Part shown: positions 1 to 10,367 of the stretch, piece after piece | Position numbering within the stretch: the stretch's first letter is position 1 | How the letters are laid out: each line of letters begins with the position of its first letter | From: Thermoprotei archaeon | GTDB lineage: Archaea > Thermoproteota > Thermoprotei > Gearchaeales > WAQG01 | NCBI GenBank assembly: GCA_038881895.1 | Contig: JAVZOV010000001.1 | Location: 62,001-126,000 of the forward strand | Direction: 5' to 3' | DNA length: 64,000 bases | Notes under the pieces: generated by a model | Database searches by the model: none | Seen by the model: the letters and a program-made list of their open reading frames with translations, nothing else | What the model was told of the DNA's origin: nothing | Program-made: the position numbers and the translations under genes

Positions 1-2
1 GG

Positions 3-446
3 GACATAAATAAAAGTGTATGGGATGATGTATTTTCTGTTGATCTCTGGGGGGCTTTCCTTTGCTCCAAGGAAGCATCTAGAATTATGCTCAATCATGG
101 TCATGGTAGTATAGTGAATATAACCTCTACACCTGGTATTGCTGGTGGTAGTGATGGAATTGTTTATGCAATCGCAAAATCTGGTGTTATAGGGTTAACA
201 AGAACACTTGCTAATGTATTAGCACCAAAAATAAGGGTCAACGCTGTAGCGCTTGGAAGCATTAAGACTGATTGGTTACAGTGGATTAGTAGTAAAGATA
301 TCGAGGAACTTATTAATCGTATTCCGTTAAAAAGATTTGGGGAACCAGAAGAAGTAGCAAAAGTAGTATTGTTTCTTGCATCACAGGACTCAAGTTATAT
401 AACCGGGCAGATAATTATTATCGACGGAGGTGTAGTGACTTGTTGA
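3..446 (+). CDS. SDR-family oxidoreductase, C-terminal part (5' end outside window)
   Basis: The reading frame is open from base 3, so the N-terminal Rossmann half lies upstream of the window. The visible part has the SDR core: an N-I-T-S strand, the catalytic Y-A-I-A-K (YxxxK), and the usual C-terminal T-G-Q-x-I-x-x-D-G-G. This indicates an NAD(P)H-dependent short-chain dehydrogenase/reductase; the substrate cannot be told. The last residues and the stop codon (444-446) lie at or inside the right end of a miniature transposon that begins at 443, so the native C-terminus has been replaced, though only after the conserved D-G-G. Confidence 0.85.
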   Translation, partial: DINKSVWDDVFSVDLWGAFLCSKEASRIMLNHGHGSIVNITSTPGIAGGSDGIVYAIAKSGVIGLTRTLANVLAPKIRVNAVALGSIKTDWLQWISSKDIEELINRIPLKRFGEPEEVAKVVLFLASQDSSYITGQIIIIDGGVVTC

Positions 447-732
447 CACTCTCCACGGCTGAAGCCGGGAGATTCTCGGTTTGTCGTGGGGCTTCCACTC
501 ATTCTACCGAGTTCGGGCTGTGTCAAACCAGCCCCTGCCATGAGCATATAGCCCATAGCCCGCTCGCTGGAACCACCCCCGCCTTTCTCGGTTCGGAGCC
601 TTATTCCAGCTTTCGGACGTCCGAACTACATGCGAGCGACCCGCTCAAGGAGATGGTGGAATTGGAGGAATATAAACTTAACGGCGATTCATCTCCACGA
701 CCGAAGTCGGAAGCCTTCTCGCCGAAAGAATG
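443..732 (-). mobile_element. Miniature IS605/IS1341-type element, family A, copy 1
   Basis: About 290 bp with no complete gene. Read on the minus strand it has a left end with a hairpin (around 690-715), the conserved start of a family A tnpB (TTGAGCGGGTCGCTC, 632-648), then a jump to the tnpB 3' tail and the right end that finishes ...GAGAGTGTCAA at 443. The same tail and end occur in the full-size elements at 38829 and 61630, and the whole arrangement recurs at 40656 and 57834. It appears to be an internally deleted, non-autonomous copy that keeps the region expected to encode the TnpB guide-RNA scaffold. The left boundary is approximate and lacks the TTAC flank seen at other copies. Confidence 0.75.
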
Positions 733-784
733 GGTTGGTGAGCAGTTTTTGAATAGATAGATTTTTATAGACGTTTTGAGTTGA

Positions 785-915
785 TTTTTTATGCCGATAT
801 GGGTCCTGCTTCCAATGCGAATAGGACGACAGGCAGGCGGGGGAACTTCCAATGTGCCGTCCTTCACCGTTGGCGGCGAAGGCCCTCGAAAGCGTTTGCC
901 GATAGAGGGAAGGGA
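785..915 (-). mobile_element. Right-end remnant of another TnpB element family
   Basis: A GC-rich island in AT-rich surroundings, just upstream of the QueD-like gene. On the minus strand it reads like a tnpB C-terminal tail (K-D-G-T-L-E-V-P-P-P-A-C) running into an end with the repeated ATTGGAAG(T/C) motifs typical of IS200/IS605 right ends. No complete gene is present. A structured leader RNA for the downstream gene is an alternative, but the reading-frame resemblance favours a transposon end. Boundaries are approximate. Confidence 0.45.
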
Positions 916-924
916 CGAAAATCC

Positions 925-1416
925 ATGAATACCACAACGGTAAGAGCTAAGATAAAAAAAGATAGTCCAGGGATATTCGTAGAGGCCGATTTCGATTACT
1001 CACATTTCATACCTGAACATCGAAAATGTTACCCCCTACATGGACACACATCCAAAGTAATAGTTTATCTTTATGGAAAACTAGTTGAATTAGACATGGT
1101 GCTAGATTTTGCTGAAGCAAAGAAGCTAGTTAAAGATGCAATAAGTATTATTGACCATAAACTAGTGACAGGAAAAAAGTACGTAATCCAAGAATCCGAT
1201 GATATAGTGACTATAAAATACGGTAAATTTCGATTTGAACTACCAAAGGATAATGTATTCATAATAGATGGAGAAGCAACATCAGAGAACGTAGCAAAAG
1301 CAATAGCAAACTACATAATGACCAAAGCTCCAGAAAATATACATGAGGTTCAAGTTCAAGTATATGAGGGAGTTAATAAAGGAGCTGTAGCAACAATCTC
1401 AAGGAACTCAATTTGA
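925..1416 (+). CDS. 6-pyruvoyl-tetrahydropterin synthase / QueD-like protein
   Basis: 163 aa, T-fold PTPS/QueD family. The zinc ligands are visible as an early His (F-D-Y-S-H-F) and the C-x4-H-G-H motif. A later D-H-K-L matches the conserved D-H region, and the tail has the family's T-S-E-N-V-A. In archaea this family makes 6-carboxytetrahydropterin for archaeosine/queuosine-type tRNA modification, or acts in pterin synthesis; the sequence does not decide which. The frame stays open upstream to 781, but that part is the GC-rich transposon remnant, so ATG 925, at the start of homology, is taken. Confidence 0.8.
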   Translation: MNTTTVRAKIKKDSPGIFVEADFDYSHFIPEHRKCYPLHGHTSKVIVYLYGKLVELDMVLDFAEAKKLVKDAISIIDHKLVTGKKYVIQESDDIVTIKYGKFRFELPKDNVFIIDGEATSENVAKAIANYIMTKAPENIHEVQVQVYEGVNKGAVATISRNSI

Positions 1417-1454
1417 CATCATCCCCTACTTCAAAAAGACAATCTTTTTCTAAA

Positions 1455-1493
1455 AGTCTCAATAACTCTAAACACTCGTAATTCATTGAGACT
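1455..1493. terminator. Hairpin between convergent genes
   Basis: Perfect 9-bp inverted repeat AGTCTCAAT ... ATTGAGACT with a 21-nt loop, lying between the 3' ends of the convergent QueD-like and hyuB genes. A T-run precedes it at 1444. It could act as a shared terminator or RNA-stabilising 3' hairpin; function is inferred from position only. Confidence 0.35.
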
Positions 1494-1640
1494 CACTCCC
1501 TGGACTTATTTCAGAAGATCCACCAATTCGCTTTTCAGTATTATGGATATTCTGGTTGGGCATACTGCAACACTCCTGAGAGTGTCAAACTTAAAAAGCT
1601 TATAAAAGGGAAGTTTAAGAGAGTTAAGATTATCATGAGC

Positions 1641-3212
1641 TTATTGAGCATCTTGACCCCATCCTCCCCCTCCTGGTGTTTCTATTATTACTTCATCTTC
1701 AGGGTTTAGATCTATTGTGAATTTGCTAGGCATCTCCTCTATTCTACCATTTACTCTCTTAATTATTACTCTTCCTGGTTTTCCCGGCTCCCCACCTCTT
1801 AGTCCGTATGGTCTTCTTCTAAACCTATCTGCAAGTATTGATAGTCTTGCTGGTTTTAGCACTTTAAATGCTCTTATTATACCGTCTCCTCCTCTATATA
1901 ATCCTTTTCCTCCACTATCATCTCTCATCATGTACATAGTGTACATTATTGGATAGCTTCTCTCAGCCACCTCTATGGGGGTGTTTAGAGTGTTAGTCAT
2001 GTTTACGTGAACTCCACTTACACCATTCTTTCCGGGTCTTCCACCAGTTCCTCCACCTATAGTCTCATAGTAGGCCCAGTAATCTCTCTCCTTATCATAG
2101 CCTCCTATCATAACATTCATCATAGTCCCAGAGCCTGCTGCGGGAATTCTATCAGGAACTAATTCTGCTAGAGCTCTTAGAACTACATCAGCTATTCTCT
2201 GGCTAGTCTCAACATTACCACCAGCTACTGGGGCTGGCTTAATAGGATTTACTATAGTACTCTCTGGGGCTATAACTTCAATTATACTATAGAATCCTTC
2301 ATTAATAGGTACATCAACACTCATGGCAACCCTTATAGCATATGATGTAGCTGAGAATGTAACCCCATAGACAGCATTTAAAGGCGCATCTACCTGTCTA
2401 GACGATCCTGTATAGTCAGCTTTTATACCATCATCTCTAACCTCTAATAATACTCTTATAGTGATATCTTCATCACCCAACTCTATATAATCCTCAGCTT
2501 TAGAATACCCTTTCATCCAGTTTTTTAAATCAAGAAGTGATAAGCTTCTACCATACTCTATAGCCTTAGACCACCCCTTAGTAACCTCTTCTAGACCGTA
2601 CTTACCTATAAGCTCTAAAACTCTTCTAATCCCCATCCTATTAGCTGCTATTTGTGCATTCAAATCTCCAAGAGTTACTTTAGGAGTTTTACTATTCTCT
2701 ACTATAAGCCTCATAACATCACTATCTACTTTACTTTCTCTTACGAGCTTAACAGGAGGAATTATTAAACCCTCCTCATATATAGTTCTAGCATTTGGAT
2801 TCATACTACCTGGTATGGGTCCTCCTACATCTACTTGATGCGCTTTATTAACTACGTATGCTATAATCTCTCCCTTATAGTAGATTGGAGCTAACATCAT
2901 AACATCATTCAGGTGAGTTCCAGAGATATAGGGATCATTGAGTACAATCATGTCTCCTTCATCAAGGCTAACACTATTATCCTTAAGCCATCTTAAAACG
3001 TTTGAGACTCCAACTCTAAATGATCCTAGATGTACAGGTATATGCTCAGCTTGAGCAACTATAAGCCCTCTAGAGTCTAAGACTGCACAGCTGTGATCCA
3101 TTCTCTCCTTAATATTAGGTGAGAACGCTGATCTCTTAAGAGCTACACCCATCTCCTCCGCTATGAATACTGAAGCTTTATATACAATCTCCCATGAGAC
3201 CACAGAGTTCAC
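1641..3212 (-). CDS. hyuB: Hydantoinase B / oxoprolinase family protein (HyuB-like)
   Basis: 523 aa, full length for the HyuB subunit. Family features are the N-terminal S-x-N-I-K-E-R-x-D-H-S-C-A region, H-V-G-S/L-G-S-F segments, the I-V-L-N-D-P-Y stretch, and a glycine-rich C-terminus ending in E-T-P-G-G-G-G-W-G. With HyuA it forms an ATP-dependent cyclic-amide hydrolase (hydantoin or 5-oxoproline type); acetophenone/acetone carboxylases share the fold. Its start codon overlaps the hyuA stop by 4 bp, so the two are translationally coupled. The divergent sodium symporter suggests import and cleavage of a cyclic amide; the substrate is not determined by the sequence. Confidence 0.88.
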   Translation of the reverse strand: MNSVVSWEIVYKASVFIAEEMGVALKRSAFSPNIKERMDHSCAVLDSRGLIVAQAEHIPVHLGSFRVGVSNVLRWLKDNSVSLDEGDMIVLNDPYISGTHLNDVMMLAPIYYKGEIIAYVVNKAHQVDVGGPIPGSMNPNARTIYEEGLIIPPVKLVRESKVDSDVMRLIVENSKTPKVTLGDLNAQIAANRMGIRRVLELIGKYGLEEVTKGWSKAIEYGRSLSLLDLKNWMKGYSKAEDYIELGDEDITIRVLLEVRDDGIKADYTGSSRQVDAPLNAVYGVTFSATSYAIRVAMSVDVPINEGFYSIIEVIAPESTIVNPIKPAPVAGGNVETSQRIADVVLRALAELVPDRIPAAGSGTMMNVMIGGYDKERDYWAYYETIGGGTGGRPGKNGVSGVHVNMTNTLNTPIEVAERSYPIMYTMYMMRDDSGGKGLYRGGDGIIRAFKVLKPARLSILADRFRRRPYGLRGGEPGKPGRVIIKRVNGRIEEMPSKFTIDLNPEDEVIIETPGGGGWGQDAQ

Positions 3213-5182
3213 CTCTCAATTCTAAGCTCTCCAAACTCCCCAACAGTAAGCCTCCATCCATCTAGTAGTACCGTTGTTGAGTCATATTCTTCAATTAAAG
3301 CTGGACCTTCTATTACAGCCCCTACTGGTATATCATCCCTCCAGTATACAGGAACCTCTATCATCTCATCGCGGAGATGCATAAGCCTACTACCTCTAGC
3401 CTTAAACTCTCCTAAATGCTTTGGAGGCTCTATTTTAGGCTTAACCCTCGTGATTACTGCAAATACTCTAGCCACTACAACTTCAATATCTCTGTCTAGA
3501 TTGAATCCGAATGTTGCTAGATGTTTTTCCTCGAAAGCTCTCCTAACATCATCTATTACAGCAGGCCTACCCACAGGGACTGTAAGCTCCCACCCTTGGC
3601 CCTCATATCTAACATCAGCATATCTAACATAGTAGTCTACTTTTCTAATCTTCTTAGCCAACTTATCTTCAAGGGCACTGTAAGCATCCTCTAGGTTAGC
3701 AGGGAAAGCCGTTCTAGCCTCAAACCTCCAATCGGCCATGAGTAAGCCTAGGGCGCTAAAAACACCTGGATGAGGTGATATTATCACTCTTCTTATGCCA
3801 AGCTCCTCAGCAATATCTAGAGCATGCTGAGGTCCAGCGCCACCAAATGCTATAAGAATGAACCCTTCGAGATCTAAGCCTCTCTCTACAGTAACGAGCC
3901 TTATAGCTCTAGCCATTTCAAGATTAGCTAAGCTTATAGCTTCTCTCGATACATCATAGGGATCTCCAAGTTTAGATAATGCTTTAATAGATGCTTCTCT
4001 CTCAAGCCTCATAGACCCTCCTAGAAGATACTCCCCAAGTCTTCCAAGTACTAGATTAGCGTCTGTTAATGTAGGCTCAACGCCACCTCTACCATAACAT
4101 ACGGGGCCTGGATCAGCTCCAGCACTAATAGGTCCTACTTTTAAGGCTCCAACCTCATCTCTCCATATTATTGTTCCGCCACCAGCTGAAACCTCAGCTA
4201 AATCTATGAATGGAAACCTAACAGGGTACCCTGAACCCTTAACTATTCTACCATGGTGAGACTCTCCCCCAACCTCATACTCACTTGTAATTTCAAACTC
4301 AAAGTTAACAACAGTACCTGCCTTGGCCGTCGTACCACCCATATCAAAGCTTATCACGTTAGGCTCTCTAAGCATTTTAGCAAGCTCAGCTGACGCCACA
4401 ACTCCAGCTGCAGGTCCACTTTCAATAAATTGAACAGGTCTATCAATAACCTCATTAACGTCTATTAAGCCACCAGAGCTAGACATGAGGTGAACTCTTT
4501 CAACACCAAGACTCTTAAGGCCATCGCTAAGCCTACTAATATATCTGGATACTAGAGGTGTTAGTGCAGCATTAACTACGGTTGTTGAAACCCTCTCATA
4601 CTCTCTAGGTTCAGGCACTACACGATGTGATAGAGAGATGAAGCTTATCATCTTACTCAGCACACTACCAGCTATAACTTCATAAATAGGGTTAATATAT
4701 GAGTGAAGGAAGGTCACAGCAACACTCTCAACACCAAGCTCTTGAAGCTTTAAACCTAAAGCCTCAAGTTCATCAACACTAAGAGGTTTCACAATACCGC
4801 CTCTATAGTCGATCCTCACATCAACTTCAAACCTTAAACTTCTAGGCACTAAAGGCTTAGGCTTCTCAAAGAAAGGATCATATAGTCTAGGCCTATTCTG
4901 CCTACCAATCTCAAGAACATCGCGAAAACCTTTAGTCGTAATAAGTGCGACCCTAGGAAGCTCTAAGCCAACCTGACCTCTTAAAGCATTAGTAGCTATG
5001 GTAGATGCGTGGATAACCTCCCTAACATCACCAATAAACTTTAAACCCTCAATAACAGCAACCTCAGGGCTCCTAGGAGTTGAAAGAACCTTAAAATAAC
5101 CTAGAGATCCATCACTCTTAACATATATAAAGTCCGTAAAAGTCCCCCCAACGTCTACAGCAACAATGCTCAATAGTATCAC
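3209..5182 (-). CDS. hyuA: Hydantoinase A / oxoprolinase family protein (HyuA-like)
   Basis: 657 aa. The N-terminal V-D-V-G-G-T-F-T-D is the phosphate-binding loop of the HyuA ASKHA-type ATPase, the internal F-D-M-G-G-T-T-A-K is the second loop, and [10 protein letters not shown] is the conserved C-terminal motif. This subunit couples ATP use to ring opening by HyuB. It is first in a two-gene minus-strand operon and divergent from the symporter genes across a ~100-bp promoter region. Start taken at the ATG giving four residues before the conserved strand. Confidence 0.9.
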   Translation of the reverse strand: MILLSIVAVDVGGTFTDFIYVKSDGSLGYFKVLSTPRSPEVAVIEGLKFIGDVREVIHASTIATNALRGQVGLELPRVALITTKGFRDVLEIGRQNRPRLYDPFFEKPKPLVPRSLRFEVDVRIDYRGGIVKPLSVDELEALGLKLQELGVESVAVTFLHSYINPIYEVIAGSVLSKMISFISLSHRVVPEPREYERVSTTVVNAALTPLVSRYISRLSDGLKSLGVERVHLMSSSGGLIDVNEVIDRPVQFIESGPAAGVVASAELAKMLREPNVISFDMGGTTAKAGTVVNFEFEITSEYEVGGESHHGRIVKGSGYPVRFPFIDLAEVSAGGGTIIWRDEVGALKVGPISAGADPGPVCYGRGGVEPTLTDANLVLGRLGEYLLGGSMRLEREASIKALSKLGDPYDVSREAISLANLEMARAIRLVTVERGLDLEGFILIAFGGAGPQHALDIAEELGIRRVIISPHPGVFSALGLLMADWRFEARTAFPANLEDAYSALEDKLAKKIRKVDYYVRYADVRYEGQGWELTVPVGRPAVIDDVRRAFEEKHLATFGFNLDRDIEVVVARVFAVITRVKPKIEPPKHLGEFKARGSRLMHLRDEMIEVPVYWRDDIPVGAVIEGPALIEEYDSTTVLLDGWRLTVGEFGELRIER

Positions 5183-5283
5183 CTAGCTTTAACATTTACT
5201 TGAGGGTTTTAAATTTTTAAAAGTTCTCTGAAGAGTAAAAATTATATATTTTATCTGTCGCTAACATATTTAGATAAGGTGAC

Positions 5284-5511
5284 ATGCATATGAGCTTAGA
5301 GGAGGAGCTTAGAATAAGTTTTAAGAACCCTCTATCTCTAATTCTCACTGTAATAGCTGCATTAGTTTATATACTCTTACTTGCCATATACCAGTTTAAT
5401 AAACCTGACCCTATAGCATTCGGGATGAGCGCTCCTCTAGTCTATGCGCTCACTCTGTGGATTATACTAGTTATTATTGTAATAGTATCCGCAATTAAGG
5501 TGTGGGGGTGA
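5284..5511 (+). CDS. Small two-helix membrane protein, partner of the SSF symporter
   Basis: 75 aa with two hydrophobic segments (about residues 15-36 and 48-72) and a charged N-terminus. It lies 6 bp upstream of a sodium:solute symporter. Small two-TM proteins of this kind are commonly found next to pantothenate/proline-type symporters and are thought to be accessory subunits. A good Shine-Dalgarno (AAGGTGA) precedes two closely spaced ATGs (5284 and 5290); either could be used. Confidence 0.6.
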   Translation: MHMSLEEELRISFKNPLSLILTVIAALVYILLLAIYQFNKPDPIAFGMSAPLVYALTLWIILVIIVIVSAIKVWG

Positions 5512-5517
5512 TAAAGT

Positions 5518-7017
5518 TTGGTTGAAGCATGGCAGATAACTACTAGCATTCTCTTCCTCTACGTGATATTTATGATACTTATAAGTTACTATTCAACAAA
5601 GATCTTAAGAAAGTCTCTAGAAGACTTTTACCTTTTAAGTAGGAGAGCTGGATTAATAGTCCTTTTCTTAGCAATAGCCTCTACATACCATAGTGCTTTT
5701 GCGTTCCTTACTAGTGTTGCTACCTTTGCTACTACTGGAGTAACCTTCTGGATTGGATCGTTTGCTTGGACCATTCTTGCCGGTATAGTAAGTTACATCA
5801 TTGGGAAGAGGGTATATATTCTAGGTAAAAATAGAGGGTATATATCACCCTCAGATCTTCTAGCTGATAGGTATAATAGTGAACTTCTCAGAGTCATAAC
5901 AGCTATAGTATGGGCAATATTCGTAATAGGATACATTACAGTTCAAGCTATAGGTTTGGGAATAATAATGAGTATCGGGAGTGGTGGTAGAATATCCTAT
6001 GAGATTGGTGCATTAATATTTACATTAGCAACAGCGTTATATGTAGCTATAGGAGGTCTTAGAGCAGCATACTGGACTGATGTAGCTCAAGGTATATGGA
6101 TGTACCTAGGGGTATGGCTTGCTGGTTTAATAATAATGTATAAGTTCTTCCCAGGAGTCTCTGACTTATTTATAGCAGTTAGGGAGGTTAAACCCGAACT
6201 CCTAACATTGAATTGGCCTTGGCAGCTACTAGCTGGAAATATTATAGTCTTCGGAGTTGGTGTTATGATTCTCCCACACTTATGGATTAAGTTTTACGCT
6301 GCAAGAGACACATATACTCTTAAATGGTCTTCAGCTCTAACAGGTCTCTACCTTAGCAGCTATTACATACCAGCAATGTTTGTAGGTTTAACAGCTGCAG
6401 TATTAAATGTTAAAGGCGTTCCAGGAATTCTCGAGCCCGGTTTTATAAGCACGCTTACTAAAGCTTATGGATCTGCTGATGCTGTTATGGCTTACATGAT
6501 ATATACTCTCACACATCCAATAGTAGCTGGATTCTTACTTGCGGGAGCTGCTGCGGCAGCTATGAGCACATTAGATAGCTTTATAGGGAGCATATCAATG
6601 ATACTAACGAGAGATATATACCAGAAGATTAATCCTAAAGCTAGCGAATCCTCTTTAGTTCTTATCTCAAGAATACTAATAATATTATTCGCTCTAATAG
6701 GCTGGGCTCTAGCAGTTCAGAAACCAGGCTTAATATTTGATATAACAGCTATAGCTGCAGGAGGCGGTCTCCAAGTTCTACCAGCCCTGCTACAGGCAAT
6801 AATACCAAGTAAGAGACAATGGATAAATAAGTACGGAGCTATAACTGGTCTAGTAATAGGGGCTCTCACAGTGCTAATGTTTACAGTTCAAACTGCGAAA
6901 TACTTTGGTATACCATCTGCGTGGGCTAAACCAGCTGGAGAAATCTCACTATATGCTCTCATAGTAAACTTCATAGTAGCAGCAATAGTATCACAAATAA
7001 CCAGGAAATCTTCTTAA
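5518..7017 (+). CDS. Sodium:solute symporter (SSF family)
   Basis: 499 aa, about 13 predicted transmembrane segments, normal family length. The SSF signature G-G-L-R-A-A-Y-W-T-D-x-x-Q is present near residue 180, and a further conserved A-A-A-A-A-M-S-T-L-D-S segment near residue 345 matches the sodium-site helix. It begins with TTG directly after its small partner. The divergent hyuAB operon suggests the solute is a hydantoin-like or other cyclic amide, but the family also carries pantothenate, proline and sugars. Confidence 0.88.
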   Translation: MVEAWQITTSILFLYVIFMILISYYSTKILRKSLEDFYLLSRRAGLIVLFLAIASTYHSAFAFLTSVATFATTGVTFWIGSFAWTILAGIVSYIIGKRVYILGKNRGYISPSDLLADRYNSELLRVITAIVWAIFVIGYITVQAIGLGIIMSIGSGGRISYEIGALIFTLATALYVAIGGLRAAYWTDVAQGIWMYLGVWLAGLIIMYKFFPGVSDLFIAVREVKPELLTLNWPWQLLAGNIIVFGVGVMILPHLWIKFYAARDTYTLKWSSALTGLYLSSYYIPAMFVGLTAAVLNVKGVPGILEPGFISTLTKAYGSADAVMAYMIYTLTHPIVAGFLLAGAAAAAMSTLDSFIGSISMILTRDIYQKINPKASESSLVLISRILIILFALIGWALAVQKPGLIFDITAIAAGGGLQVLPALLQAIIPSKRQWINKYGAITGLVIGALTVLMFTVQTAKYFGIPSAWAKPAGEISLYALIVNFIVAAIVSQITRKSS

Positions 7018-7271
7018 CACGTGTCAATCTTAGCCTGAATACGTAAGATGGGTGCTCAGATTAGTAGTAGCGGCTACAATAAGTTAAGACCTCCTAATTT
7101 ATCTTTAAACAACATATCTCTTACTTCTACGCTTATCTTCAGATGCCGTTTCTGAAGCGGAAAATTGTGTTCTTGATGTAAACGTTTTTCCTTATTATCT
7201 TGGTCTTGTTAATAGCTATTTCTTCTGTATTTACCAATATTTAAACATATCTATTTTGAAATCGTTAACAA

Positions 7272-7362
7272 TGGCGCTGGGGGCGGGATTCGAACCCGCG
7301 CGACGGTTTTACCGTCACCGGCTTAGCAAGCCGGCGCCTTAACCAGACTTGGCTACCCCAGC
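7272..7362 (-). tRNA. tRNA-Ser (anticodon GCT)
   Basis: Read on the minus strand: acceptor GCTGGGG pairs with CCCCAGC, the anticodon stem CCGGC/GCCGG encloses TTGCTAA (anticodon GCT), and the long variable arm (GACGG/CCGTC) identifies a class II tRNA. The T-loop is GGTTCGAATCC. The discriminator is G and CCA is encoded (7272-7274). Confidence 0.95.
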
Positions 7363-7751
7363 GTACCTTCATCTTATTCATCTATAGAGGAAGTATTTAA
7401 AGTTAAATTAATAATACTTAGAAAGAAGCTACATGGGCTCATCTTTTTAGGCTCTCACTTCGTCTCATCTTAGGAGTAAAAGGATATCAGTTTTCAGTGA
7501 AGTAGCAGTTGAGCATCCCTCTAAGTCATCAAAGGATTTATAACTTGCAGGTCTTAAGAGCCAGATGTATGCAGTATAAAGTTAAGTCTCAGGCTGTTGT
7601 GCATAGAGGTTTTTTTAACCTTTAGATAAGGTATGAAGCTCCAAACCAATAAGTACCTAGAACTATCGTTCTCCAGGATGGGGAGGAGGTTCGTGAAATA
7701 AGGAGTATTTTTAAGTGAGTTTTTAATATAATTCTATTGTAGGGGCTGGTC
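7363..7751. other. Intergenic region with a decayed TnpB-element right end
   Basis: No credible gene. Around 7660-7695 is a short GC-rich stretch (CCAGGATGGGGAGGAGGT) resembling right-end fragments at 36684 and 57722, so it is probably another IS605-type remnant. The rest is featureless AT-rich sequence and the XPD promoter. Confidence 0.4.
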
Positions 7752-9644
7752 TTGCAGATAGAAAAGTATTTTCCTTATTCATCGTTTAGAAGGGGACAGA
7801 AGGAAATTGCGGTTTCAGTGTATCAGACTATAGAAGAGAGGGGTCATTTGATAATTGAAGGGCCAAGTGGACTAGGTAAGACTGCTGCAGTGTTGGCTGG
7901 TGCTTTACCTCATGTTATAGAAAACAATGTTAGGCTTCTTTTCTTGGCTAGAACTCATCGGGAGCTTGAGAGGATTATTGATGAATTGAGATTAGTAAGC
8001 ACTAAGGTTCCTGTATCAGGTGTATCATTGAGAGGTAAGCTTGAGATGTGCACGAATCTTCAAGTTATAGAGAGCAGTTTTGATCATCGATCGCATATAG
8101 AGCTTTGCAATTTGGCTGTGAAGAGTGGTAGATGTGAGTATTATACTCATACTTATGAGAAGAGTGTAGTAGATGATTTTGTTCGTAGAGCAACCGAGTT
8201 TCCTGTAAAGGCTTCTGATGCTTATGAAATGGGTAAGTTGCAAAATGCATGTCCGTATGAATTAATCAGAATTTTGTTACCGAGTAGTAAGATTATTGCT
8301 GTTAGTTATATGTATCTTGTGAGCCCAATTGTGATAAAGAATTTCATAAAAAATTTGGGTCAGGACCTCGGTAATTTTGTTGTAGTCATTGATGAGGCAC
8401 ACAATTTGCCAGATTTTTCACTATCCGTATTAAGTGATGTTTTGTCGATGAGAAGTTTAAGGGAAGCTATTAATGAAGCAGAACGATATAATCAAAGAGA
8501 GCTGAAAGAGTATCTGCAGTTTATTACTAATTTTCTTGAGAGTATAAGCAATAAAAATGATGAAGAATTGTTTAATACAAAATTATTCATGGATGAGGTT
8601 TATGCAGAGTTTGGGCTTCCACTTAATGTTATAGCTGATCAATGTAGAATGTATGGTGAGGAGATTAAGTATCAGTTATTAATTAGTGGGAAACATCCAA
8701 GGTCGTATATGCATCGTGTTGGTGAGTTTTTGTTGAAATTGTATGATACTGTTGATCAAAAAAATTATATCCATATTATTAATGGAAAGGCTGAAAAAAG
8801 AGCAATTGAGATCACAGCATTAGACCCAAGAGAAGCTGTTGAGCATATTTTTAAGGAAGCATTAGCCACAATAAGCATGTCAGGAACAATGAAACCTTTA
8901 GAAGCGTACACAAGTGTGGTCGGTATACCTAAAGGCATAAAATTTGTTGAAGCACCATCGCCATTTCCAGAGGAACAAGTATTAACTATCATAATAAAGG
9001 ATGTCACAACTAAATATGAACTGAGGGAGACTGAAATGTATGAAAGAATGTCACGATTGATTGCTCAGATTGCTATTAATACTCCTGGTAATACTGGAGT
9101 TTTTGCAGCTTCATACGAAGTCCAGCAAGGCCTTTTAGATGGAGGATTAAGGAGTTTTCTTTCTAAACCATTATTTATAGAATTGCAAGAAATGAGTTCT
9201 AAAGATAATGATAGAATGTTGCAAGAATTTAAAATGATGGGAGATAGGGGTGGGGCTGTACTGCTTAGTGTTCAAGGCGGCCGTAATTCAGAGGGGGAGG
9301 ATTATCCTGGTAGTCAAATGGACACTGTTATTGTAGTTGGAGTCCCCTTCGCTAAACCAAGCATTAAGTTAAAAGCACAGATTGATTACTATGATGGATT
9401 ATTTCCAGGTAAGGGAAAATCGTTGGCATATCTTTATCCTGCAATAAGAAAAGCTGCCCAAGCTGCTGGAAGACCCTTTAGATTACTCAGTGATAGAGGA
9501 GTGATCATACTTATGGACTCAAGGTTTCTTTGGAAAGAAATCAAAGAGAATATGCCAAGTTGGATTATGAAAAACGCGAAAATAGTCAGCGCTTTATCTG
9601 AGGAGAAAATAACTCGCATGGTCAGATCATTCTATAAAGATTAA
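7752..9644 (+). CDS. xpd: XPD/Rad3-family DNA helicase (Fe-S SF2 helicase)
   Basis: 630 aa, usual length for archaeal XPD. Walker A is at residues 37-44 (G-P-S-G-L-G-K-T) and the DEAH box at 214-217 (I-D-E-A-H). Four cysteines at about 100, 119, 128 and 167 fit the Fe-S cluster ligands between motifs I and II. The C-terminal half carries Q-A-A-G-R-P-F-R (motif VI). XPD unwinds DNA 5' to 3' in repair. It starts at TTG 7752 and is followed 54 bp later by a short XPF nuclease on the same strand, suggesting a nucleotide-excision-repair-like pair. Confidence 0.93.
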   Translation: MQIEKYFPYSSFRRGQKEIAVSVYQTIEERGHLIIEGPSGLGKTAAVLAGALPHVIENNVRLLFLARTHRELERIIDELRLVSTKVPVSGVSLRGKLEMCTNLQVIESSFDHRSHIELCNLAVKSGRCEYYTHTYEKSVVDDFVRRATEFPVKASDAYEMGKLQNACPYELIRILLPSSKIIAVSYMYLVSPIVIKNFIKNLGQDLGNFVVVIDEAHNLPDFSLSVLSDVLSMRSLREAINEAERYNQRELKEYLQFITNFLESISNKNDEELFNTKLFMDEVYAEFGLPLNVIADQCRMYGEEIKYQLLISGKHPRSYMHRVGEFLLKLYDTVDQKNYIHIINGKAEKRAIEITALDPREAVEHIFKEALATISMSGTMKPLEAYTSVVGIPKGIKFVEAPSPFPEEQVLTIIIKDVTTKYELRETEMYERMSRLIAQIAINTPGNTGVFAASYEVQQGLLDGGLRSFLSKPLFIELQEMSSKDNDRMLQEFKMMGDRGGAVLLSVQGGRNSEGEDYPGSQMDTVIVVGVPFAKPSIKLKAQIDYYDGLFPGKGKSLAYLYPAIRKAAQAAGRPFRLLSDRGVIILMDSRFLWKEIKENMPSWIMKNAKIVSALSEEKITRMVRSFYKD

Positions 9645-9698
9645 AATTTCTTCTATAATAATATAAGCACGCATACCATTATTAGTATAGGAGAATCT

Positions 9699-10367
9699 AT
9701 GGTTGTGGTAATTGCAGATAGTAGGGAGCGCAATAGCGGCGTTCCTGAAATATTATCTAGTATGAACATTACAGTTGCCTTTAAACAATTAGACGTGGCT
9801 GATTATATAATTTCTGATGCAGTGGCGATAGAAAGAAAGAGCGCTTCTGATTTTATTTCTTCAATATTTGATGGAAGACTTTTTGATCAAGCATACCGGC
9901 TATCTAATACTTATGAACGTGCAATTATAATAGTTGAAAAAGAATTAGCAGGATTAGAAACTTTAGTAAAAAATCCTCAAATCATACGTGGTGCAATAAT
10001 TTCACTTACAATTAGACATGGTGTCAATGTGATCTTTTCAAAATCGATAGAAGAAACTGCAGAGCTCATCAAATTAGCTGCAGAACATGAACAGAAAACT
10101 GGAAAAAAAATCATAATTAAGCATAAACCAAAACTATCAACAACTAAAGATTGGCAGATAAATATAATTGGAAGTTTACCAGGAATAGGGCCAAAATTAG
10201 CAGAGAGACTACTATTAAAATTTACTACTGTAAGATCAGTATTCCAAGCAAAATCCTCCGAGTTAGAAGCAATATTGGGAAGTGAACGAACAAAGAAAAT
10301 ATTAGAAATCATAGATGCACCATACACATCAGAATTAGGATTAAACAAAAAACTTTTAGAATTATAG
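9699..10367 (+). CDS. xpf: Short XPF/Mus81-family nuclease (crenarchaeal type)
   Basis: 222 aa with an ERCC4 nuclease domain (residues 1-135) and a C-terminal helix-hairpin-helix pair (about 165-215, L-P-G-I-G-P-K-L-A). The active-site E-R-K-x3-D is at 45-51 with an upstream acid (A-D-S-R-E at 6-10). There is no helicase domain, as in the crenarchaeal XPF that works with PCNA, but I do not see a clear PCNA-binding motif at the C-terminus. It lies directly behind XPD. A second XPF-type nuclease, Hef, is encoded at 16993. The stop codon abuts a decayed transposon end. Confidence 0.92.
   Translation: MVVVIADSRERNSGVPEILSSMNITVAFKQLDVADYIISDAVAIERKSASDFISSIFDGRLFDQAYRLSNTYERAIIIVEKELAGLETLVKNPQIIRGAIISLTIRHGVNVIFSKSIEETAELIKLAAEHEQKTGKKIIIKHKPKLSTTKDWQINIIGSLPGIGPKLAERLLLKFTTVRSVFQAKSSELEAILGSERTKKILEIIDAPYTSELGLNKKLLEL

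Noticed and set aside
440-760. Open frame of 106 codons over miniature copy 1
   Set aside because: It reads the miniature element backwards; equivalent frames at 40699 and 57911 are of different length and not conserved as protein.
785-924. GC-rich leader before the QueD-like gene as a preQ1-type riboswitch or RNase P fragment
   Set aside because: No recognised riboswitch or RNase P core is visible, and the minus strand reads like a TnpB tail plus right end.
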